Counted from the stretch's first letter, positions 9,480-18,212 are shown. The stretch: DNA of 64,000 nucleotides from Pseudodonghicola flavimaris (GCF_030164425.1 NZ_JASNJD010000007.1:215484-279483), one strand, 5' to 3'. The notes: a model not told the origin generated them from the sequence alone. Program-made: numbers and translations.

Positions 9480-9508
9480 TTGCACCCCCCAAACCCCATG
9501 GCTATACA
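9480..9508 (+). promoter_or_regulatory. Sigma70-type promoter of tRNA-Asn
   Basis: A -35 box TTGCAC (9480-9485) and a -10 box TATACA (9503-9508) are separated by exactly 17 bases. Transcription would start about 9515, a few bases before the mature tRNA 5' end. This is one of the clearest vegetative promoters in the window. Confidence 0.75.
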
Positions 9509-9519
9509 CCGCCACATGT

Positions 9520-9594
9520 TCCGGCGTAGCTCAGCGGTAGAGCAGTTGACTGTTAATCAATTGGTCGTAGGTTCGATCCCTACCGCCGGAGCCA
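9520..9594 (+). tRNA. tRNA-Asn (anticodon GTT)
   Basis: A 75-base tRNA. The acceptor arms TCCGGCG (9520-9526) and CGCCGGA (9584-9590) pair perfectly, followed by discriminator G and an encoded CCA (9592-9594). The D arm contains GTAGCTCAGCGGTAGAGC, the anticodon loop reads CTGTTAA with anticodon GTT, and the T arm contains GGTTCGATCC. GTT reads the AAC and AAU asparagine codons. Confidence 0.97.
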
Positions 9595-9595
9595 T

Positions 9596-9633
9596 AAAAA
9601 GCCCTCAAGTCGCAAAGGCTTGAGGGCTTTTTT
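9596..9633 (+). terminator. Rho-independent terminator of tRNA-Asn
   Basis: Nine-base perfect stem, GCCCTCAAG (9601-9609) with CTTGAGGGC (9619-9627), a nine-base loop, then six T residues. An A-run before the stem can also pair with the T-run. It lies immediately after the tRNA CCA. Confidence 0.93.
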
Positions 9634-9892
9634 GCATCTAACCGCTAAGCTTCATTTCCCATGGAAAACAGCGCTACGGCCGGTCAGTTTCGAAAGGGGC
9701 TTTCGGGCCAGATTGCGGCACTTTTCCCCTCCGGCGGCGCGGATGTTCCAGGGTCTTGGCCGATCAGAGCCGGTTGCGACCCGGCCCCAGCCCGCGCGCG
9801 TGGCGCGGGCTTTTCGATGACGGTGCCCTCATGCGAAGCGCGATGTGGGGAACAGGGAAAGCCGTTCCCTGCAGGACCCACCCCGCGAGCGA

Positions 9893-10687
9893 TTATGCCC
9901 GATCCAGGCTCCCATGCCCGCCCCGGAGACCGGCCTCTGCCACCCCCTGCAGCAACAGGATGCAGCCGATCGCCAGCAGGATCAGCGTGATGATCAACCT
10001 GAAGCGATCGGCGTCGACATGCCGGACCAGGCGGGCGCCGGCCCAGCTGGAAGCCACCGCCAGCGGCAGGTACAGCGCGCTGACCGCCAGCGTTTCCCGG
10101 TTAAAGAGCCCCAGCGCCGCGAAGCTCGGCAATTTCATCAGGTTGACCGCGGCGAAAAAGATCACGCTGGTGCCGACATAGACCTCCTTGCGCAACCCTT
10201 TCGGCATCACGTAGATCTGAAAGGGCGGCGGCCCGGCATGGGCGATGGCGCTGGTGAAGCCGCTGGCTGCCCCGGCCAGACCCCCCAGAAGCCGATCATA
10301 GCGGGGAGCGCTTGCCGCCCCGGGCAGCCGCCGGACAAGCCCGAGGAGCTGCCAGCCCGCGAAGATCACGGAGACCGCCCCCAGCACCACTTTGACGCCC
10401 CATTCGGGCACGCTGGTTGCCAGCACATAGGCGGCGAGCACCCCGATCAATCCGCCGGGAATCATCACGCGCAGGAGCCGCGGGCAGAAACTGCGCCGAT
10501 AGAGAAAGACCGCCACGGGATCCTGGATCAGCATGATCGGCAGCATCAGACCCGCGGCGGTGAGAGGGTCGGTAAAGGCGGCCACCAGCGGCGTGCTGGC
10601 CATGCCGATACCGGCAAATCCCCCCTTGGAAAGACCGAGGATGATAACCGCGATCGCCATCACCACGTAGAATACCGGATCCGTCAT
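9893..10687 (-). CDS. TauE/SafE family sulfite/organosulfur exporter-like permease
   Basis: A 264-residue polytopic membrane protein of the TauE/SafE family, with about seven or eight hydrophobic helices. It has the family's first-helix motif (ILGLSKGGFAGIG) and the repeated central motif (GAASGFTSAIAHAGPPPFQIY). Known members export sulfite, sulfoacetate or other small anions. The start at 10687 follows GGAGGAGGG and begins directly at the first helix; a longer frame upstream is not supported. It is divergent from the tandem IclR genes and could export a product of the pathway they control. That is inference from position. Confidence 0.85.
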   Translation of the reverse strand: MTDPVFYVVMAIAVIILGLSKGGFAGIGMASTPLVAAFTDPLTAAGLMLPIMLIQDPVAVFLYRRSFCPRLLRVMIPGGLIGVLAAYVLATSVPEWGVKVVLGAVSVIFAGWQLLGLVRRLPGAASAPRYDRLLGGLAGAASGFTSAIAHAGPPPFQIYVMPKGLRKEVYVGTSVIFFAAVNLMKLPSFAALGLFNRETLAVSALYLPLAVASSWAGARLVRHVDADRFRLIITLILLAIGCILLLQGVAEAGLRGGHGSLDRA

Positions 10688-11065
10688 GCTGCCCTCCTCC
10701 CGGCCCGGCCGGGCCAGAGTATGCCCCACCCCCGCGCAGCGCGCGCGGGCCAGTCCCCCCGCTGATTTCATATGGATAATCTATTCGTCAATAACAAATA
10801 TGATGAATGGCACCGACCACCCCCATCATGATACGACATTCCGGAGGTGGTGCCGCCGCTCATCGGCGGCGGATCTCGTTTGGAATGCCGGAAGGCCGAC
10901 AAAATGCCATCGCCATCCGTAACGCCGTGGCGGCTTTTCCCCTGCCGGTGTAATTAGACGGTGTATCACGCGGCAGAATCTGGCTAACCTTTCTGCTCAT
11001 CACAAATTCCGGAGGGAGCCACATATTGGTCTGCCCTCCGGCGGAAGGCAGAAAGGACGGCCCCC
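10688..11065. promoter_or_regulatory. Divergent TauE/IclR intergenic region with repeated ATTCCGGAGG motif
   Basis: No gene is seen in these 378 bases. The region is unusually AT-rich around 10770-10810 for this genome. The ten-base word ATTCCGGAGG occurs twice, at 10838-10847 and 11007-11016. The second copy forms an inverted repeat: CCGGAGGG (11009-11016) with CCCTCCGG (11034-11041), just before the first IclR gene. These are candidate operators for IclR autoregulation and control of the divergent exporter. Confidence 0.4.
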
Positions 11066-11902
11066 ATGCGCCAGGGAGCACGCGGCATCCAGTCGATCGA
11101 GGTGAGCGGCAGAATCCTGCGCGCCCTGGCCCAGACCTGCGGCCCGATGATGCTCAAGGACCTGGCCCAGGCCGCCGACCTCGCCCCGGCGCAGTGTCAC
11201 GCCTATCTGACCAGCCTGCGGCATGTCGGGCTGGTGCGCCAGGATCCGGCCACAGGCCATTACCGCACCGGCGCCTTCGCCCTGCGGCTGGGCATCGGCT
11301 GGATGAAAAGCACACCCCAGGCCGCGGCGGCCGTGCGGGAGCTGAAGGCGCTGACCGAGGAATTCGGCGTGATGTCGCTCCTCGCGGTCTGGGGCGCTGC
11401 GGGGCCGACGATCATCCATTTCAACGCCGGGGTGACGCAGACCGCGCTGAACATCCGCCAGGGCACGCTGTTCTCGGTCACCGGCACCGCCACCGGCCGG
11501 GTCTTCGCCGCCTTCGGCACCACGCCGGAAATCGAACAGCATATCGACGCCGATCTGGACAAGTCGCGACAGCGCAGCGGTATCGGCAGCATCCTGACCC
11601 GGGCCGATTTCGACCGGCAACGCGACACCACCCGCGCCCGGGGGTTCGCCACCGCCGAGGGCGGGCCGGTGCCCGGCCTGAACGCCGTCGCTGCGCCGAT
11701 CTTCGGCTGCGACGGGCAGATGCGCTTTGTCGGCACGCTGATCGGGCCGACCGACGAACTCAACGTCGGGGAAGAGGCCGCAGAGGTCCGGCGGCTGCTG
11801 GCCGTGACCGGCTCCCTTTCCGCCCGCGGCGCGGAGGTTGCGGGCTCCCCCTCCCAGACCTATGCCGGAAGCATCGCCCCGGCCGACAGAGAGGTGGGAT
11901 GA
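11066..11902 (+). CDS. IclR family transcriptional regulator (first of a tandem pair)
   Basis: A 278-residue IclR-type regulator. The N-terminal winged helix (about 5-65) includes RGIQSIEVSGRILRALAQ and LAPAQCHAYLTSLRHVGLV, which together read the DNA. The remaining part is the GAF-like effector-binding domain, with the family landmarks GTLFSVTGTATGRVFAAFG and GLNAVAAPIFG. The second IclR gene begins one base after its stop, so the two are co-transcribed. The paralogue shares the same framework (RGxQSIE, LKDLAQ, LAPAQxHAYL), suggesting tandem duplication. The likely targets are the surrounding catabolic genes. Confidence 0.9.
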   Translation: MRQGARGIQSIEVSGRILRALAQTCGPMMLKDLAQAADLAPAQCHAYLTSLRHVGLVRQDPATGHYRTGAFALRLGIGWMKSTPQAAAAVRELKALTEEFGVMSLLAVWGAAGPTIIHFNAGVTQTALNIRQGTLFSVTGTATGRVFAAFGTTPEIEQHIDADLDKSRQRSGIGSILTRADFDRQRDTTRARGFATAEGGPVPGLNAVAAPIFGCDGQMRFVGTLIGPTDELNVGEEAAEVRRLLAVTGSLSARGAEVAGSPSQTYAGSIAPADREVG

Positions 11903-11903
11903 C

Positions 11904-12731
11904 ATGACCGCCCGGATCACCCAAAAGCCCGCCGCGCCGAAATCCGCCGCGTCGAAACCGGAGGGACGCGGTGTCCAGTCGATCGAGACCGGGGCCCGCC
12001 TGCTCACCGCGCTGGTCGACGAAGGCGAACCAATGGCGCTGAAGGATCTTGCGCAGATCGCCGGCCTCGCCCCGGCGCAGGCGCATGCCTATCTGGTCAG
12101 CTACCGCAAGACCGATCTGGTGGAACAGGATCCCGAGACCGGACGCTACCGGCTGGGGCGCTTCGCCCTCGACCTCGGCATCGCCAGCATGCGCACCACC
12201 GATCCGATGCGACTGGCCAGCGAAACCGCGGTGGCGCTGTCCGAACGCACCGCGCTGCATGTGGCGCTGGTGGTCTGGGGCACCTTCGGCCCCACGGTGG
12301 TCGAAGTTCAGGAAAGCGGCAGCCAGCTCAACATGAACACCCGGCCCGGCACGGTCTATTCCCTGACCGGCACGTCCAGCGGCCGGGTCTTCACCGCCTT
12401 TCTGCCGGAGGCCACGATCAAGGAGGCGCTGGCGCGCGAGAAACGCGAACGGGCCGACAGCGGCCGCGTCGGCACCTATCGCTTCATGTCCCGCAAGGAG
12501 ATCGACCAGATCCGCAGCGCCGGCTGGGCGATGGCAGAGAATCCGCCGGTTCCCGGGATCACCGCCTATGCCGCGCCGGTGTTCGATCACGCCGGGCAGA
12601 TGGTCATGACGGTGACGATCATCGGTCATGACCACTATCTGCGCGACCGCGCCGAGAGGGAGTTCATCCCCGCCCTGCTGGAGGCGACCCGGCAGCTGTC
12701 CGGCGAGCTGGGCTACAGCGCCGGGACCTGA
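11904..12731 (+). CDS. IclR family transcriptional regulator (second of a tandem pair)
   Basis: A 275-residue paralogue of the preceding gene. A short basic, Ala/Lys-rich leader precedes RGVQSIETGARLLTALV and the helix-turn-helix LAPAQAHAYLVSYRKTDLV. The effector domain carries RPGTVYSLTGTSSGRVFTAF and GITAYAAPVFDHAGQ. The start at 11904 has GAGGTGGG just upstream and sits one base after the first gene's stop. Two IclR proteins with similar DNA-reading helices but diverged effector pockets could form heteromers or compete for one operator; this is a hypothesis. It converges on the EthD gene 18 bases away. Confidence 0.9.
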   Translation: MTARITQKPAAPKSAASKPEGRGVQSIETGARLLTALVDEGEPMALKDLAQIAGLAPAQAHAYLVSYRKTDLVEQDPETGRYRLGRFALDLGIASMRTTDPMRLASETAVALSERTALHVALVVWGTFGPTVVEVQESGSQLNMNTRPGTVYSLTGTSSGRVFTAFLPEATIKEALAREKRERADSGRVGTYRFMSRKEIDQIRSAGWAMAENPPVPGITAYAAPVFDHAGQMVMTVTIIGHDHYLRDRAEREFIPALLEATRQLSGELGYSAGT

Positions 12732-12749
12732 GCCGGGTCGCCCGCCGGA

Positions 12750-13442
12750 TCAGGCGATCTGCCGGGTCTCAACGAAGAACGGGGTGATTTCATCCAGGAA
12801 ATCCAGCGCATGCTGCTGGGTCCGGGTAACGATATCGCTGGCATAGAGCTGCGCCGCCGTCTCCTTGTCGCGGAACCAGAATTCCACGATCCCGTCCACC
12901 GGCACCGCGTCGTACTCCGCGCTCTCGGTGCGCGAGCCGTGATAACGGTCGACGACGAGGTTCTGCACATAGCCCAGCACATCGGGCCACTGCCTCACCC
13001 AATCGGCATGAACCTTCAGCCATTCGTGGCGGAACTCCGCCTCAGACACCCCGGGCAGCCGCTTCAGCAGTGTCATCCGCTTCACGAAGGGCCCCTCGCC
13101 CAGCTCGACCGGCACCACCACGTGTTTCTCGCAGGCAAGCAGATGGACATCGCCCAGAAAGTCTTCCTCGTCCTTATGCGCGGCACCGAAGGCAGGGGTG
13201 GCCACCGCCGTCATCATCGCCTCAAGATCGTCGAAATGCAGCTCCGACATCCCATCCAGATCCCAGGGGCCGCGGGCATGGTCGATGCCGAACTGTTCCT
13301 TGTCCACAACCCGGTGCTGAAAATAAGCCCTGAGCCCAGGGAACTGCGCCGCCAGCGGCCCGTGCGCCGCCTGCCAGTGCCGGTCGAAGGCCTCCGGCGT
13401 CAGCTTCGGGTTTCGCTGCAGCAGGCCGAACCGTGCAATCAT
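12750..13442 (-). CDS. Protein with two EthD-like ferredoxin-fold halves
   Basis: A 230-residue protein in two similar halves. Each half has the EthD signature, an aromatic/His motif after a beta strand: FDRHWQAAHGPLA (about 22-34) and FRHEWLKVHADWV (about 130-142). Each ends with an aromatic-rich strand (MSELHFDD and IVEFWFRD). EthD-like domains form dimeric alpha-beta barrels. Some act in aromatic or ether degradation, others as isomerases, cyclases or decarboxylases. The start at 13442 follows AGGAGAG. It lies 39 bases after the OYE reductase gene on the same strand, so the two are probably co-transcribed. A second two-half EthD protein lies at 20278-20916. Confidence 0.82.
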   Translation of the reverse strand: MIARFGLLQRNPKLTPEAFDRHWQAAHGPLAAQFPGLRAYFQHRVVDKEQFGIDHARGPWDLDGMSELHFDDLEAMMTAVATPAFGAAHKDEEDFLGDVHLLACEKHVVVPVELGEGPFVKRMTLLKRLPGVSEAEFRHEWLKVHADWVRQWPDVLGYVQNLVVDRYHGSRTESAEYDAVPVDGIVEFWFRDKETAAQLYASDIVTRTQQHALDFLDEITPFFVETRQIA

Positions 13443-13481
13443 CTTGTCTCTCCTCCTGTTTCGGCGGGAAAGGCCCGCCAC

Positions 13482-14636
13482 CTATTCCTGTTCGGCGATC
13501 AGCCGACGCAGCACCGGTTCGCGCTTGTCCAGCCAGGCGGCATGCCGCTCCGGCCAGAGGGTATAGCCCGCCTCCCCGGTCAGCGCCCGCCGCGCCGCCG
13601 CCGGCCAATAGGGGTCCTGCAACGCCGCGCGCCCGATCGCCACCAGATCGGCCTGCCCCCGGGCGACGATCTCCTCGGCCTGCGCCGGGCTGGTGATCAG
13701 CCCGACCGCCTGCGTCGGCACCCCGACCTCGGCCCGCACCCGGGCGGCGAAGGGCACCTGAAATCCGAAGCCGCGCGGCACGTTGCTGCGCCGGGTCTCC
13801 TCCGACAGCCCGCCGGAGGAGCAATCGATCACATCGACCCCAACCGCCTTGAGCCGCGCTGCCAGCACCACGGTGTCATCCATGCCCCAGCCGCCTTCGG
13901 CCCCGTCGACGCAGGACAGCCGGGCGAACAGCGGCTTGTCCGCCGGCCAGACCGCCCGCACCGCCGCTGCGATCTCCACCGCCAGCCGCATCCGGTTCTC
14001 CAGCGTGCCGCCATAGGCGTCCTGCCGCTGGTTGGCGATGGGTGACAGAAAGCTCGCCACCAGATAGCCGTGACCGTAGTGCAGCTCGATGGCGTCCATG
14101 TCGGCGGCATCCGCCCGGCGGGCCGCGTCGACATGCTGCGCGACGATCTCCGCGATCTCATCCGCGCTCAGCGCCTGCGGCACGCCCCATTCGGGCCCGG
14201 CGGCGATGGCGCTCGGCCCGACCCGGCGCCAGGCGATCCCGGCGGCCTCGATCTCCGCCGCGCTCAGCGCCTGACCGCCGTGCCAGAGCGGCTGGGAAAA
14301 TGCCTTGCGGCCGGAATGGGCGATCTGCACCCCCATCAGCCCGCCATTGGCATGAGCGAAATCGGCCAGCCTCTTCAGACCGGGAATATGATCGTCCGAC
14401 CAGATCCCCAGATCGTCGATGCCGACCCGGGAGTCGGAGGCGATCGCGGTGCTTTCGGTGAACACCAGCCCGGCGCCACCCAAGACGAACTTGCCGTAGT
14501 GAACCAGATGCCAGTCGGTCGCATGGCCGTTCCGGCCCGCATGCTGACACATCGGCGAGATCACCACCCGGTTCCTGAGCGTCCGCCCCCGCAGCGTAAG
14601 GGGGGTGAAAAGTGTCGCTGTGGCGGTCTCGCCCAT
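13482..14636 (-). CDS. NADH:flavin oxidoreductase, old yellow enzyme family (YqjM-like)
   Basis: A 384-residue FMN-dependent ene-reductase of the old yellow enzyme family, which reduces activated C=C bonds of enones and related compounds. Landmarks along the TIM barrel are VISPMCQHAG (FMN contact), VQIAHSGRKA (typical of the YqjM/xenobiotic-reductase class), ELHYGHGYLVASFLSP, the ANQRQDAYGG loop and LVAIGRAALQDPYW at the FMN phosphate. The HGYL motif is preceded by Tyr-Gly where many relatives have Ala. The start at 14636 is where the family sequence begins (after AAGGAAC), so the long upstream frame is rejected. Its job in this island is probably reduction of an unsaturated ketone intermediate. 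Confidence 0.92.
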   Translation of the reverse strand: MGETATATLFTPLTLRGRTLRNRVVISPMCQHAGRNGHATDWHLVHYGKFVLGGAGLVFTESTAIASDSRVGIDDLGIWSDDHIPGLKRLADFAHANGGLMGVQIAHSGRKAFSQPLWHGGQALSAAEIEAAGIAWRRVGPSAIAAGPEWGVPQALSADEIAEIVAQHVDAARRADAADMDAIELHYGHGYLVASFLSPIANQRQDAYGGTLENRMRLAVEIAAAVRAVWPADKPLFARLSCVDGAEGGWGMDDTVVLAARLKAVGVDVIDCSSGGLSEETRRSNVPRGFGFQVPFAARVRAEVGVPTQAVGLITSPAQAEEIVARGQADLVAIGRAALQDPYWPAAARRALTGEAGYTLWPERHAAWLDKREPVLRRLIAEQE

Positions 14637-14802
14637 GGCCTGTTCCTTCTGCTCATGCGCGCGCAGGCCCGATCCGCCCCGGCGCGCCGTGTCGGGCCAC
14701 CATGCCAATCCCGGCCGGGGTTTCCTGTCGCAAGCGGTGAGGACAGACCCACGACCCCCCGCTGTGGCCGGATGGAGCGCGCAAATCCGAGGAGGGGAAC
14801 AC

Positions 14803-15414
14803 ATGAAAATCGCAATCATCGGGGCGGCCGGAAACGTCGGGCGGCGGCTGGTGGCCGAAGCGCTGTCGCGCCGGCACGAGGTCACCGCCATCGGCCGCAC
14901 CCGCACCCGGCTGGAGGAGCTGGCCAATGTCACCGTCAGGATCGCGACCATCGGCGACCCCGACGCGCTGGCCGAGGCTCTGGCAGGCCAGGACGCGGTG
15001 ATCAGCACGGTGCGTTTCGTCGACTACGATCCGCAGAACCTGCTGAGCGCGCTGCGCAAGGCCGGCGCGCCCCGGCTGCTGGTGGTCGGCGGCGCCGGTT
15101 CGCTGACCTCGCCCGCCGGCGGGCTGGTGATGGACGGACCGAATTTCCCCGAAGCCGCCCTGCCCGAGGCCCGTGCCGGCGGCAAGATGCTCGAGGCGCT
15201 GCGCGGCACAGAGGACCTCGACTGGAGCTTCCTGTCGCCCTCGGCGATCTTTACAGCCGGCGCGCGCACCGGAGAGTTTCGGCTCGGCCAGGACGATCTG
15301 CTGATCGATGACGGCGGCAAGAGCCATATCTCCTACGAGGATCTCGCCGTCGCGATGCTGGACGAGGTCGAGGATGGCCGCCATTCCCGGATGCGGTTCA
15401 CCGTCGGCTACTGA
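14803..15414 (+). CDS. NAD(P)-binding protein, NmrA/atypical SDR type
   Basis: A 203-residue Rossmann-fold protein. The N-terminus has the atypical-SDR dinucleotide motif GAAGNVGRRL, followed by an Arg-rich strand end (IGRTRTR) that favours NADP. VVGGAGSL is a second family landmark and SFLSPSAIF a third. There is no Tyr-x-x-x-Lys catalytic pair in the usual place, so it may be a redox sensor or an epimerase/reductase of the NAD(P)H-binding subgroup. The start at 14803 follows GAGGAGGGG. It diverges from the OYE gene and converges on the SDR that follows. Confidence 0.85.
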   Translation: MKIAIIGAAGNVGRRLVAEALSRRHEVTAIGRTRTRLEELANVTVRIATIGDPDALAEALAGQDAVISTVRFVDYDPQNLLSALRKAGAPRLLVVGGAGSLTSPAGGLVMDGPNFPEAALPEARAGGKMLEALRGTEDLDWSFLSPSAIFTAGARTGEFRLGQDDLLIDDGGKSHISYEDLAVAMLDEVEDGRHSRMRFTVGY

Positions 15415-15431
15415 AGCCGCCGCGGAGAGCG

Positions 15432-15452
15432 ACAGCGCGCTCAGCGCGCTGT
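15432..15452. repeat. Near-perfect palindrome between convergent genes
   Basis: Ten-base arms ACAGCGCGCT and AGCGCGCTGT surround a single C. The palindrome overlaps the stop codon of the reverse-strand SDR gene and lies 18 bases after the stop of the forward gene. It could form a strong hairpin ending both transcripts, but there is no T-run on either side, so it is not a standard intrinsic terminator. Confidence 0.4.
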
Positions 15453-16202
15453 ATATCCGCCATCCGCCCCCAACACCGCGCCGGTCATGAAGCTGGCCCG
15501 GTCGCTCAGCAGGAAACAGATCGCCTCGGCGATTTCCGCCGGCCGCGCCAGCCGCTGCATCGGGTGACGGTCGGCGATAGCGCGCCGCTCCGCATCGTCG
15601 CGGCCAGAGAGGATCGGCGTATCGACATAGCCCGGCGCGATCGCGTTCACCCGGATGCCCTGCGTCGCATAGTCCAGCGCGGCACTCCGCGTCAGCCCCA
15701 CCACGCCATGTTTGGCAGCGGCATATCCGGCGCGGCCCTCGGCGGCGACGACCCCGAGGATCGAAGACATGTTGACGATGCTGCCGCCACCCGCGGCCAG
15801 CAGCGCCGGGATCTCCGCCCGCAGGCAATGAAAGACACCGGTCAGGTTAACGCTGAGCTGACGCGCCCATTCGTCGAGCGGGATATCGGCCAGCGCGCAA
15901 TAGGGTGTGACCACGCCGGCGTTGTTCACGCAGCCATCCAGCCGACCGAACCGCTCCAACGTGGCCGCGATCGCTGCCGTCACCCCGGCGGCATCGCTCA
16001 CATCCAGCCACAGCGCCGCCGCCTGCCCACCAGCGCCGCGCAGATCGGCCGCCAACGCCTCCGCCGCGCCACCATCGAGATCCGCGATCATCACCCGCGC
16101 CCCGCGACCGGCCAGCAAACGCGCCGTCTCCGCCCCGATGCCCGAGGCGCCGCCGGTCACGAAAACCACCCTGCCCGCGAATTCCTGTCTGTCCTCCGGC
16201 AT
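15441..16202 (-). CDS. SDR family NAD(P)-dependent oxidoreductase
   Basis: A 253-residue classical short-chain dehydrogenase. The cofactor motif TGGASGIG is near residue 16. An acidic residue follows the second strand (IADLDGG), which favours NAD. NNAG follows, then the catalytic Ser in NMSSILG, Tyr-Lys in YAAAKHG, and the PG motif IAPGYVDTP. The C-terminus GAVLGADGGYTAR is typical of the FabG-like/glucose-dehydrogenase branch. The start at 16202 follows GGGAGGGACAGG. It probably oxidises a secondary alcohol in the island's pathway; the substrate is unknown. Confidence 0.92.
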   Translation of the reverse strand: MPEDRQEFAGRVVFVTGGASGIGAETARLLAGRGARVMIADLDGGAAEALAADLRGAGGQAAALWLDVSDAAGVTAAIAATLERFGRLDGCVNNAGVVTPYCALADIPLDEWARQLSVNLTGVFHCLRAEIPALLAAGGGSIVNMSSILGVVAAEGRAGYAAAKHGVVGLTRSAALDYATQGIRVNAIAPGYVDTPILSGRDDAERRAIADRHPMQRLARPAEIAEAICFLLSDRASFMTGAVLGADGGYTAR

Positions 16203-16408
16203 CCCTGTCCCTCCCGCATGGTTTTTCCGATCCGGCGATCATCGGGCAGAGCCCGTTGCGCCGCTGTCGCCACAGCTCAGGACAGCGGCTGGCAATTCCA
16301 GACAAGACCTCTGGCAAGCGGATGCAAGCACGGGCCGGCGCCACGGCCTATCCTCATCCCCAAGGACCGGGCCCAGACCCCGCGTCCCGGACCAGGGAGG
16401 ACGACACG

Positions 16409-17230
16409 ATGATCTTTTCGCGAATTGATATGGCCGAGGCCCGCGCCGATACCGCCATTGCCGATCTGTGCGAGATCGTTCAGGCGGTGGGAACCGATCG
16501 CTTCGACGACATGCTCGACAGCCTGTTGCGCAGCCGCTTCGCCATCGCCGAGGTCTTCGCCGCCCGTTACCCGCGCAACGCGCGCGGCCGTCCGGTCCTC
16601 ATCAGCAGCAGCGACGACGCTGCCGCCCGGTCGCGGGCCGAGGACTATTGCGCCAGTTTCTTCGGCGACGATCCGCTGTTCGACATGCTCGACACCGACA
16701 CGCCCGACGGGTTCTACGCCATCCAGGTCGCGGCAGAAAGCGTGCGCGCGCCGCGCTTCCGCTCCGCCTGCTTCACCCGGCCGGGTTATTGCGAAAACCT
16801 GACCCTCGTGCGCAAGGAAGGCGACACGCTGCTGCTGCTGAAGCTGTTCGCCCGGACGGCCAACGGCCCCTTCAGCCCGGCGCAGGTCAGCGAGCTGAGC
16901 CAGCTCGGTACGTTGCTTCTGCCCCTGCTGCTGCTGCACACCCGCCTGTCGGGAGAGGAACACCGGTTCCGCCAGGTCAGCGCCGAGGAGATGGAGGACT
17001 GCGTGTCCTGGGCTTTCCCGGAACTGACCCGTCGCGAGGTGGCGGTCTGCGCCCGGTCGATCCTGGGGGTGACGGCAGAGGGGATCGCGCTCGACCTCGG
17101 GATCAAGCAAACCAGCGTGCTGACCTATCGCCGCCGTGCCTATGCCCGGCTGAACGTCAGCTCGATCAATCAGCTCTCCTCGATGCTGATCCAATCCTCC
17201 GCCGCACGCAAACTGGCACTGGCGTCGTAA
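16409..17230 (+). CDS. LuxR-type helix-turn-helix regulator with uncharacterised sensor part
   Basis: A 273-residue regulator. The last 65 residues are a LuxR/FixJ-type DNA-binding domain: LTRREVAVCARSILG, then the recognition region LGIKQTSVLTYRRRAYARL. The first 200 residues match neither a receiver domain nor a recognised autoinducer-binding signature; they contain an acidic, aromatic segment (YCASFFGDDPLFDML) and a Leu-rich helix (GTLLLPLLLLHTR). The start at 16409 follows AGGGAGGA. It is divergent from the SDR gene and converges on the AraC gene, so both may be targets. The ligand is unknown. Confidence 0.85.
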   Translation: MIFSRIDMAEARADTAIADLCEIVQAVGTDRFDDMLDSLLRSRFAIAEVFAARYPRNARGRPVLISSSDDAAARSRAEDYCASFFGDDPLFDMLDTDTPDGFYAIQVAAESVRAPRFRSACFTRPGYCENLTLVRKEGDTLLLLKLFARTANGPFSPAQVSELSQLGTLLLPLLLLHTRLSGEEHRFRQVSAEEMEDCVSWAFPELTRREVAVCARSILGVTAEGIALDLGIKQTSVLTYRRRAYARLNVSSINQLSSMLIQSSAARKLALAS

Positions 17231-17264
17231 GACGCCAGCCCGGGGGAAGTGCCGCGCCGCGGTC

Positions 17265-18212
17265 TCAGTTCTTTTTCAGAAGGCTGCTCGGCAACACGCC
17301 GAACTTGCGGGAAAACGCCCGGCTGAAATGGGCGACATCCTTGAACCCGAAGCTGAAGGCAGCCTCGGTCACATTCTGCACCCGCGCCCGCAGCAGCGCG
17401 TCATGCGCCAGCTCCAGACGCCGGTCCCAGACCCAGCGCATCGGTGTCGTGCCGCCGGTGGCGAAGGCCCGGTTCAGCGTCCGTGGCGATACCCCGCTCG
17501 CCTCCGCCAGACGGTCGAGGTTCAGGTCGGTATCGTCGATATTGCGGTTCACGAACTCCGCCAGCCGATCCATCAGCGCCCTGGCATGGCGCTGCTCCAC
17601 CGGCGCCGGCTCCGGCCCGACGGTGGAGACCACGTCCAGCGTCGCCCCCACCAGCTGCTCGGTGTTCAGCGTCTGCCGCGTCACCGCGCCGGTGCAGAGC
17701 TTTTCGATCATGGTCAGCGCCAACAGGCTGTTCACATTGTCCTGCCTCAGCACGATCGGCGATTTGCTGTTCACGATCGCCGGGCAATGCCGCTCCATCA
17801 GCTCCGGCGTCACCCAAAGCGCCATGGCCAGGTATTTCTGCGGGATTTCCAGCTCGAACGGCGTGCCATGGCGATAGACCAGCGCCTCACCGTGGCGGGC
17901 CAGGCAACGATCTTCGCCCTGGGTCAGCCGCAGCTCGCCGCGTTGCGCCATCAGAAACATGTAGCCGTCGAACTGATCGCGCTGGATGTAATGCGAGTCC
18001 CGCGCGAACCATCCGGCCGACGACTGGATGCGCGACATCCGCGCCTGCCCCAGCGAGACCGAGCTCAGTTCACCACGGAACTGCCTGTCCTCGCCCGGCA
18101 CGTATTGGGTTCGCGAAAACGTGGCGCAAACGATCTCGTGCCAGGTATCGACATCGTCCATCCGGACATAGCTGACCTCCGGCTGGGATATACGGGCCGT
18201 CATCGTTTGCAT
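17265..18212 (-). CDS. AraC family transcriptional regulator
   Basis: A 315-residue AraC/XylS-type activator. The C-terminal 100 residues hold both helix-turn-helix units: LDRLAEASGVSPRTLNRAF, and VTEAAFSFGFKDVAHFSRAF with the final KFGVLP. The N-terminal part (about 20-200) looks like the AraC-binding-like domain of NphR/FeaR-type regulators of aromatic degradation. The ATG at 18212 is preferred over a TTG 21 bases upstream because GTGGAGG lies at the right distance. It is divergent from the ketosteroid-dehydrogenase-like gene, which is its most likely target. Confidence 0.9.
   Translation of the reverse strand: MQTMTARISQPEVSYVRMDDVDTWHEIVCATFSRTQYVPGEDRQFRGELSSVSLGQARMSRIQSSAGWFARDSHYIQRDQFDGYMFLMAQRGELRLTQGEDRCLARHGEALVYRHGTPFELEIPQKYLAMALWVTPELMERHCPAIVNSKSPIVLRQDNVNSLLALTMIEKLCTGAVTRQTLNTEQLVGATLDVVSTVGPEPAPVEQRHARALMDRLAEFVNRNIDDTDLNLDRLAEASGVSPRTLNRAFATGGTTPMRWVWDRRLELAHDALLRARVQNVTEAAFSFGFKDVAHFSRAFSRKFGVLPSSLLKKN

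Noticed and set aside
9634..9892. Small forward frames after tRNA-Asn
   Set aside because: They lack ribosome sites and show no protein-like composition; the region is taken as non-coding.
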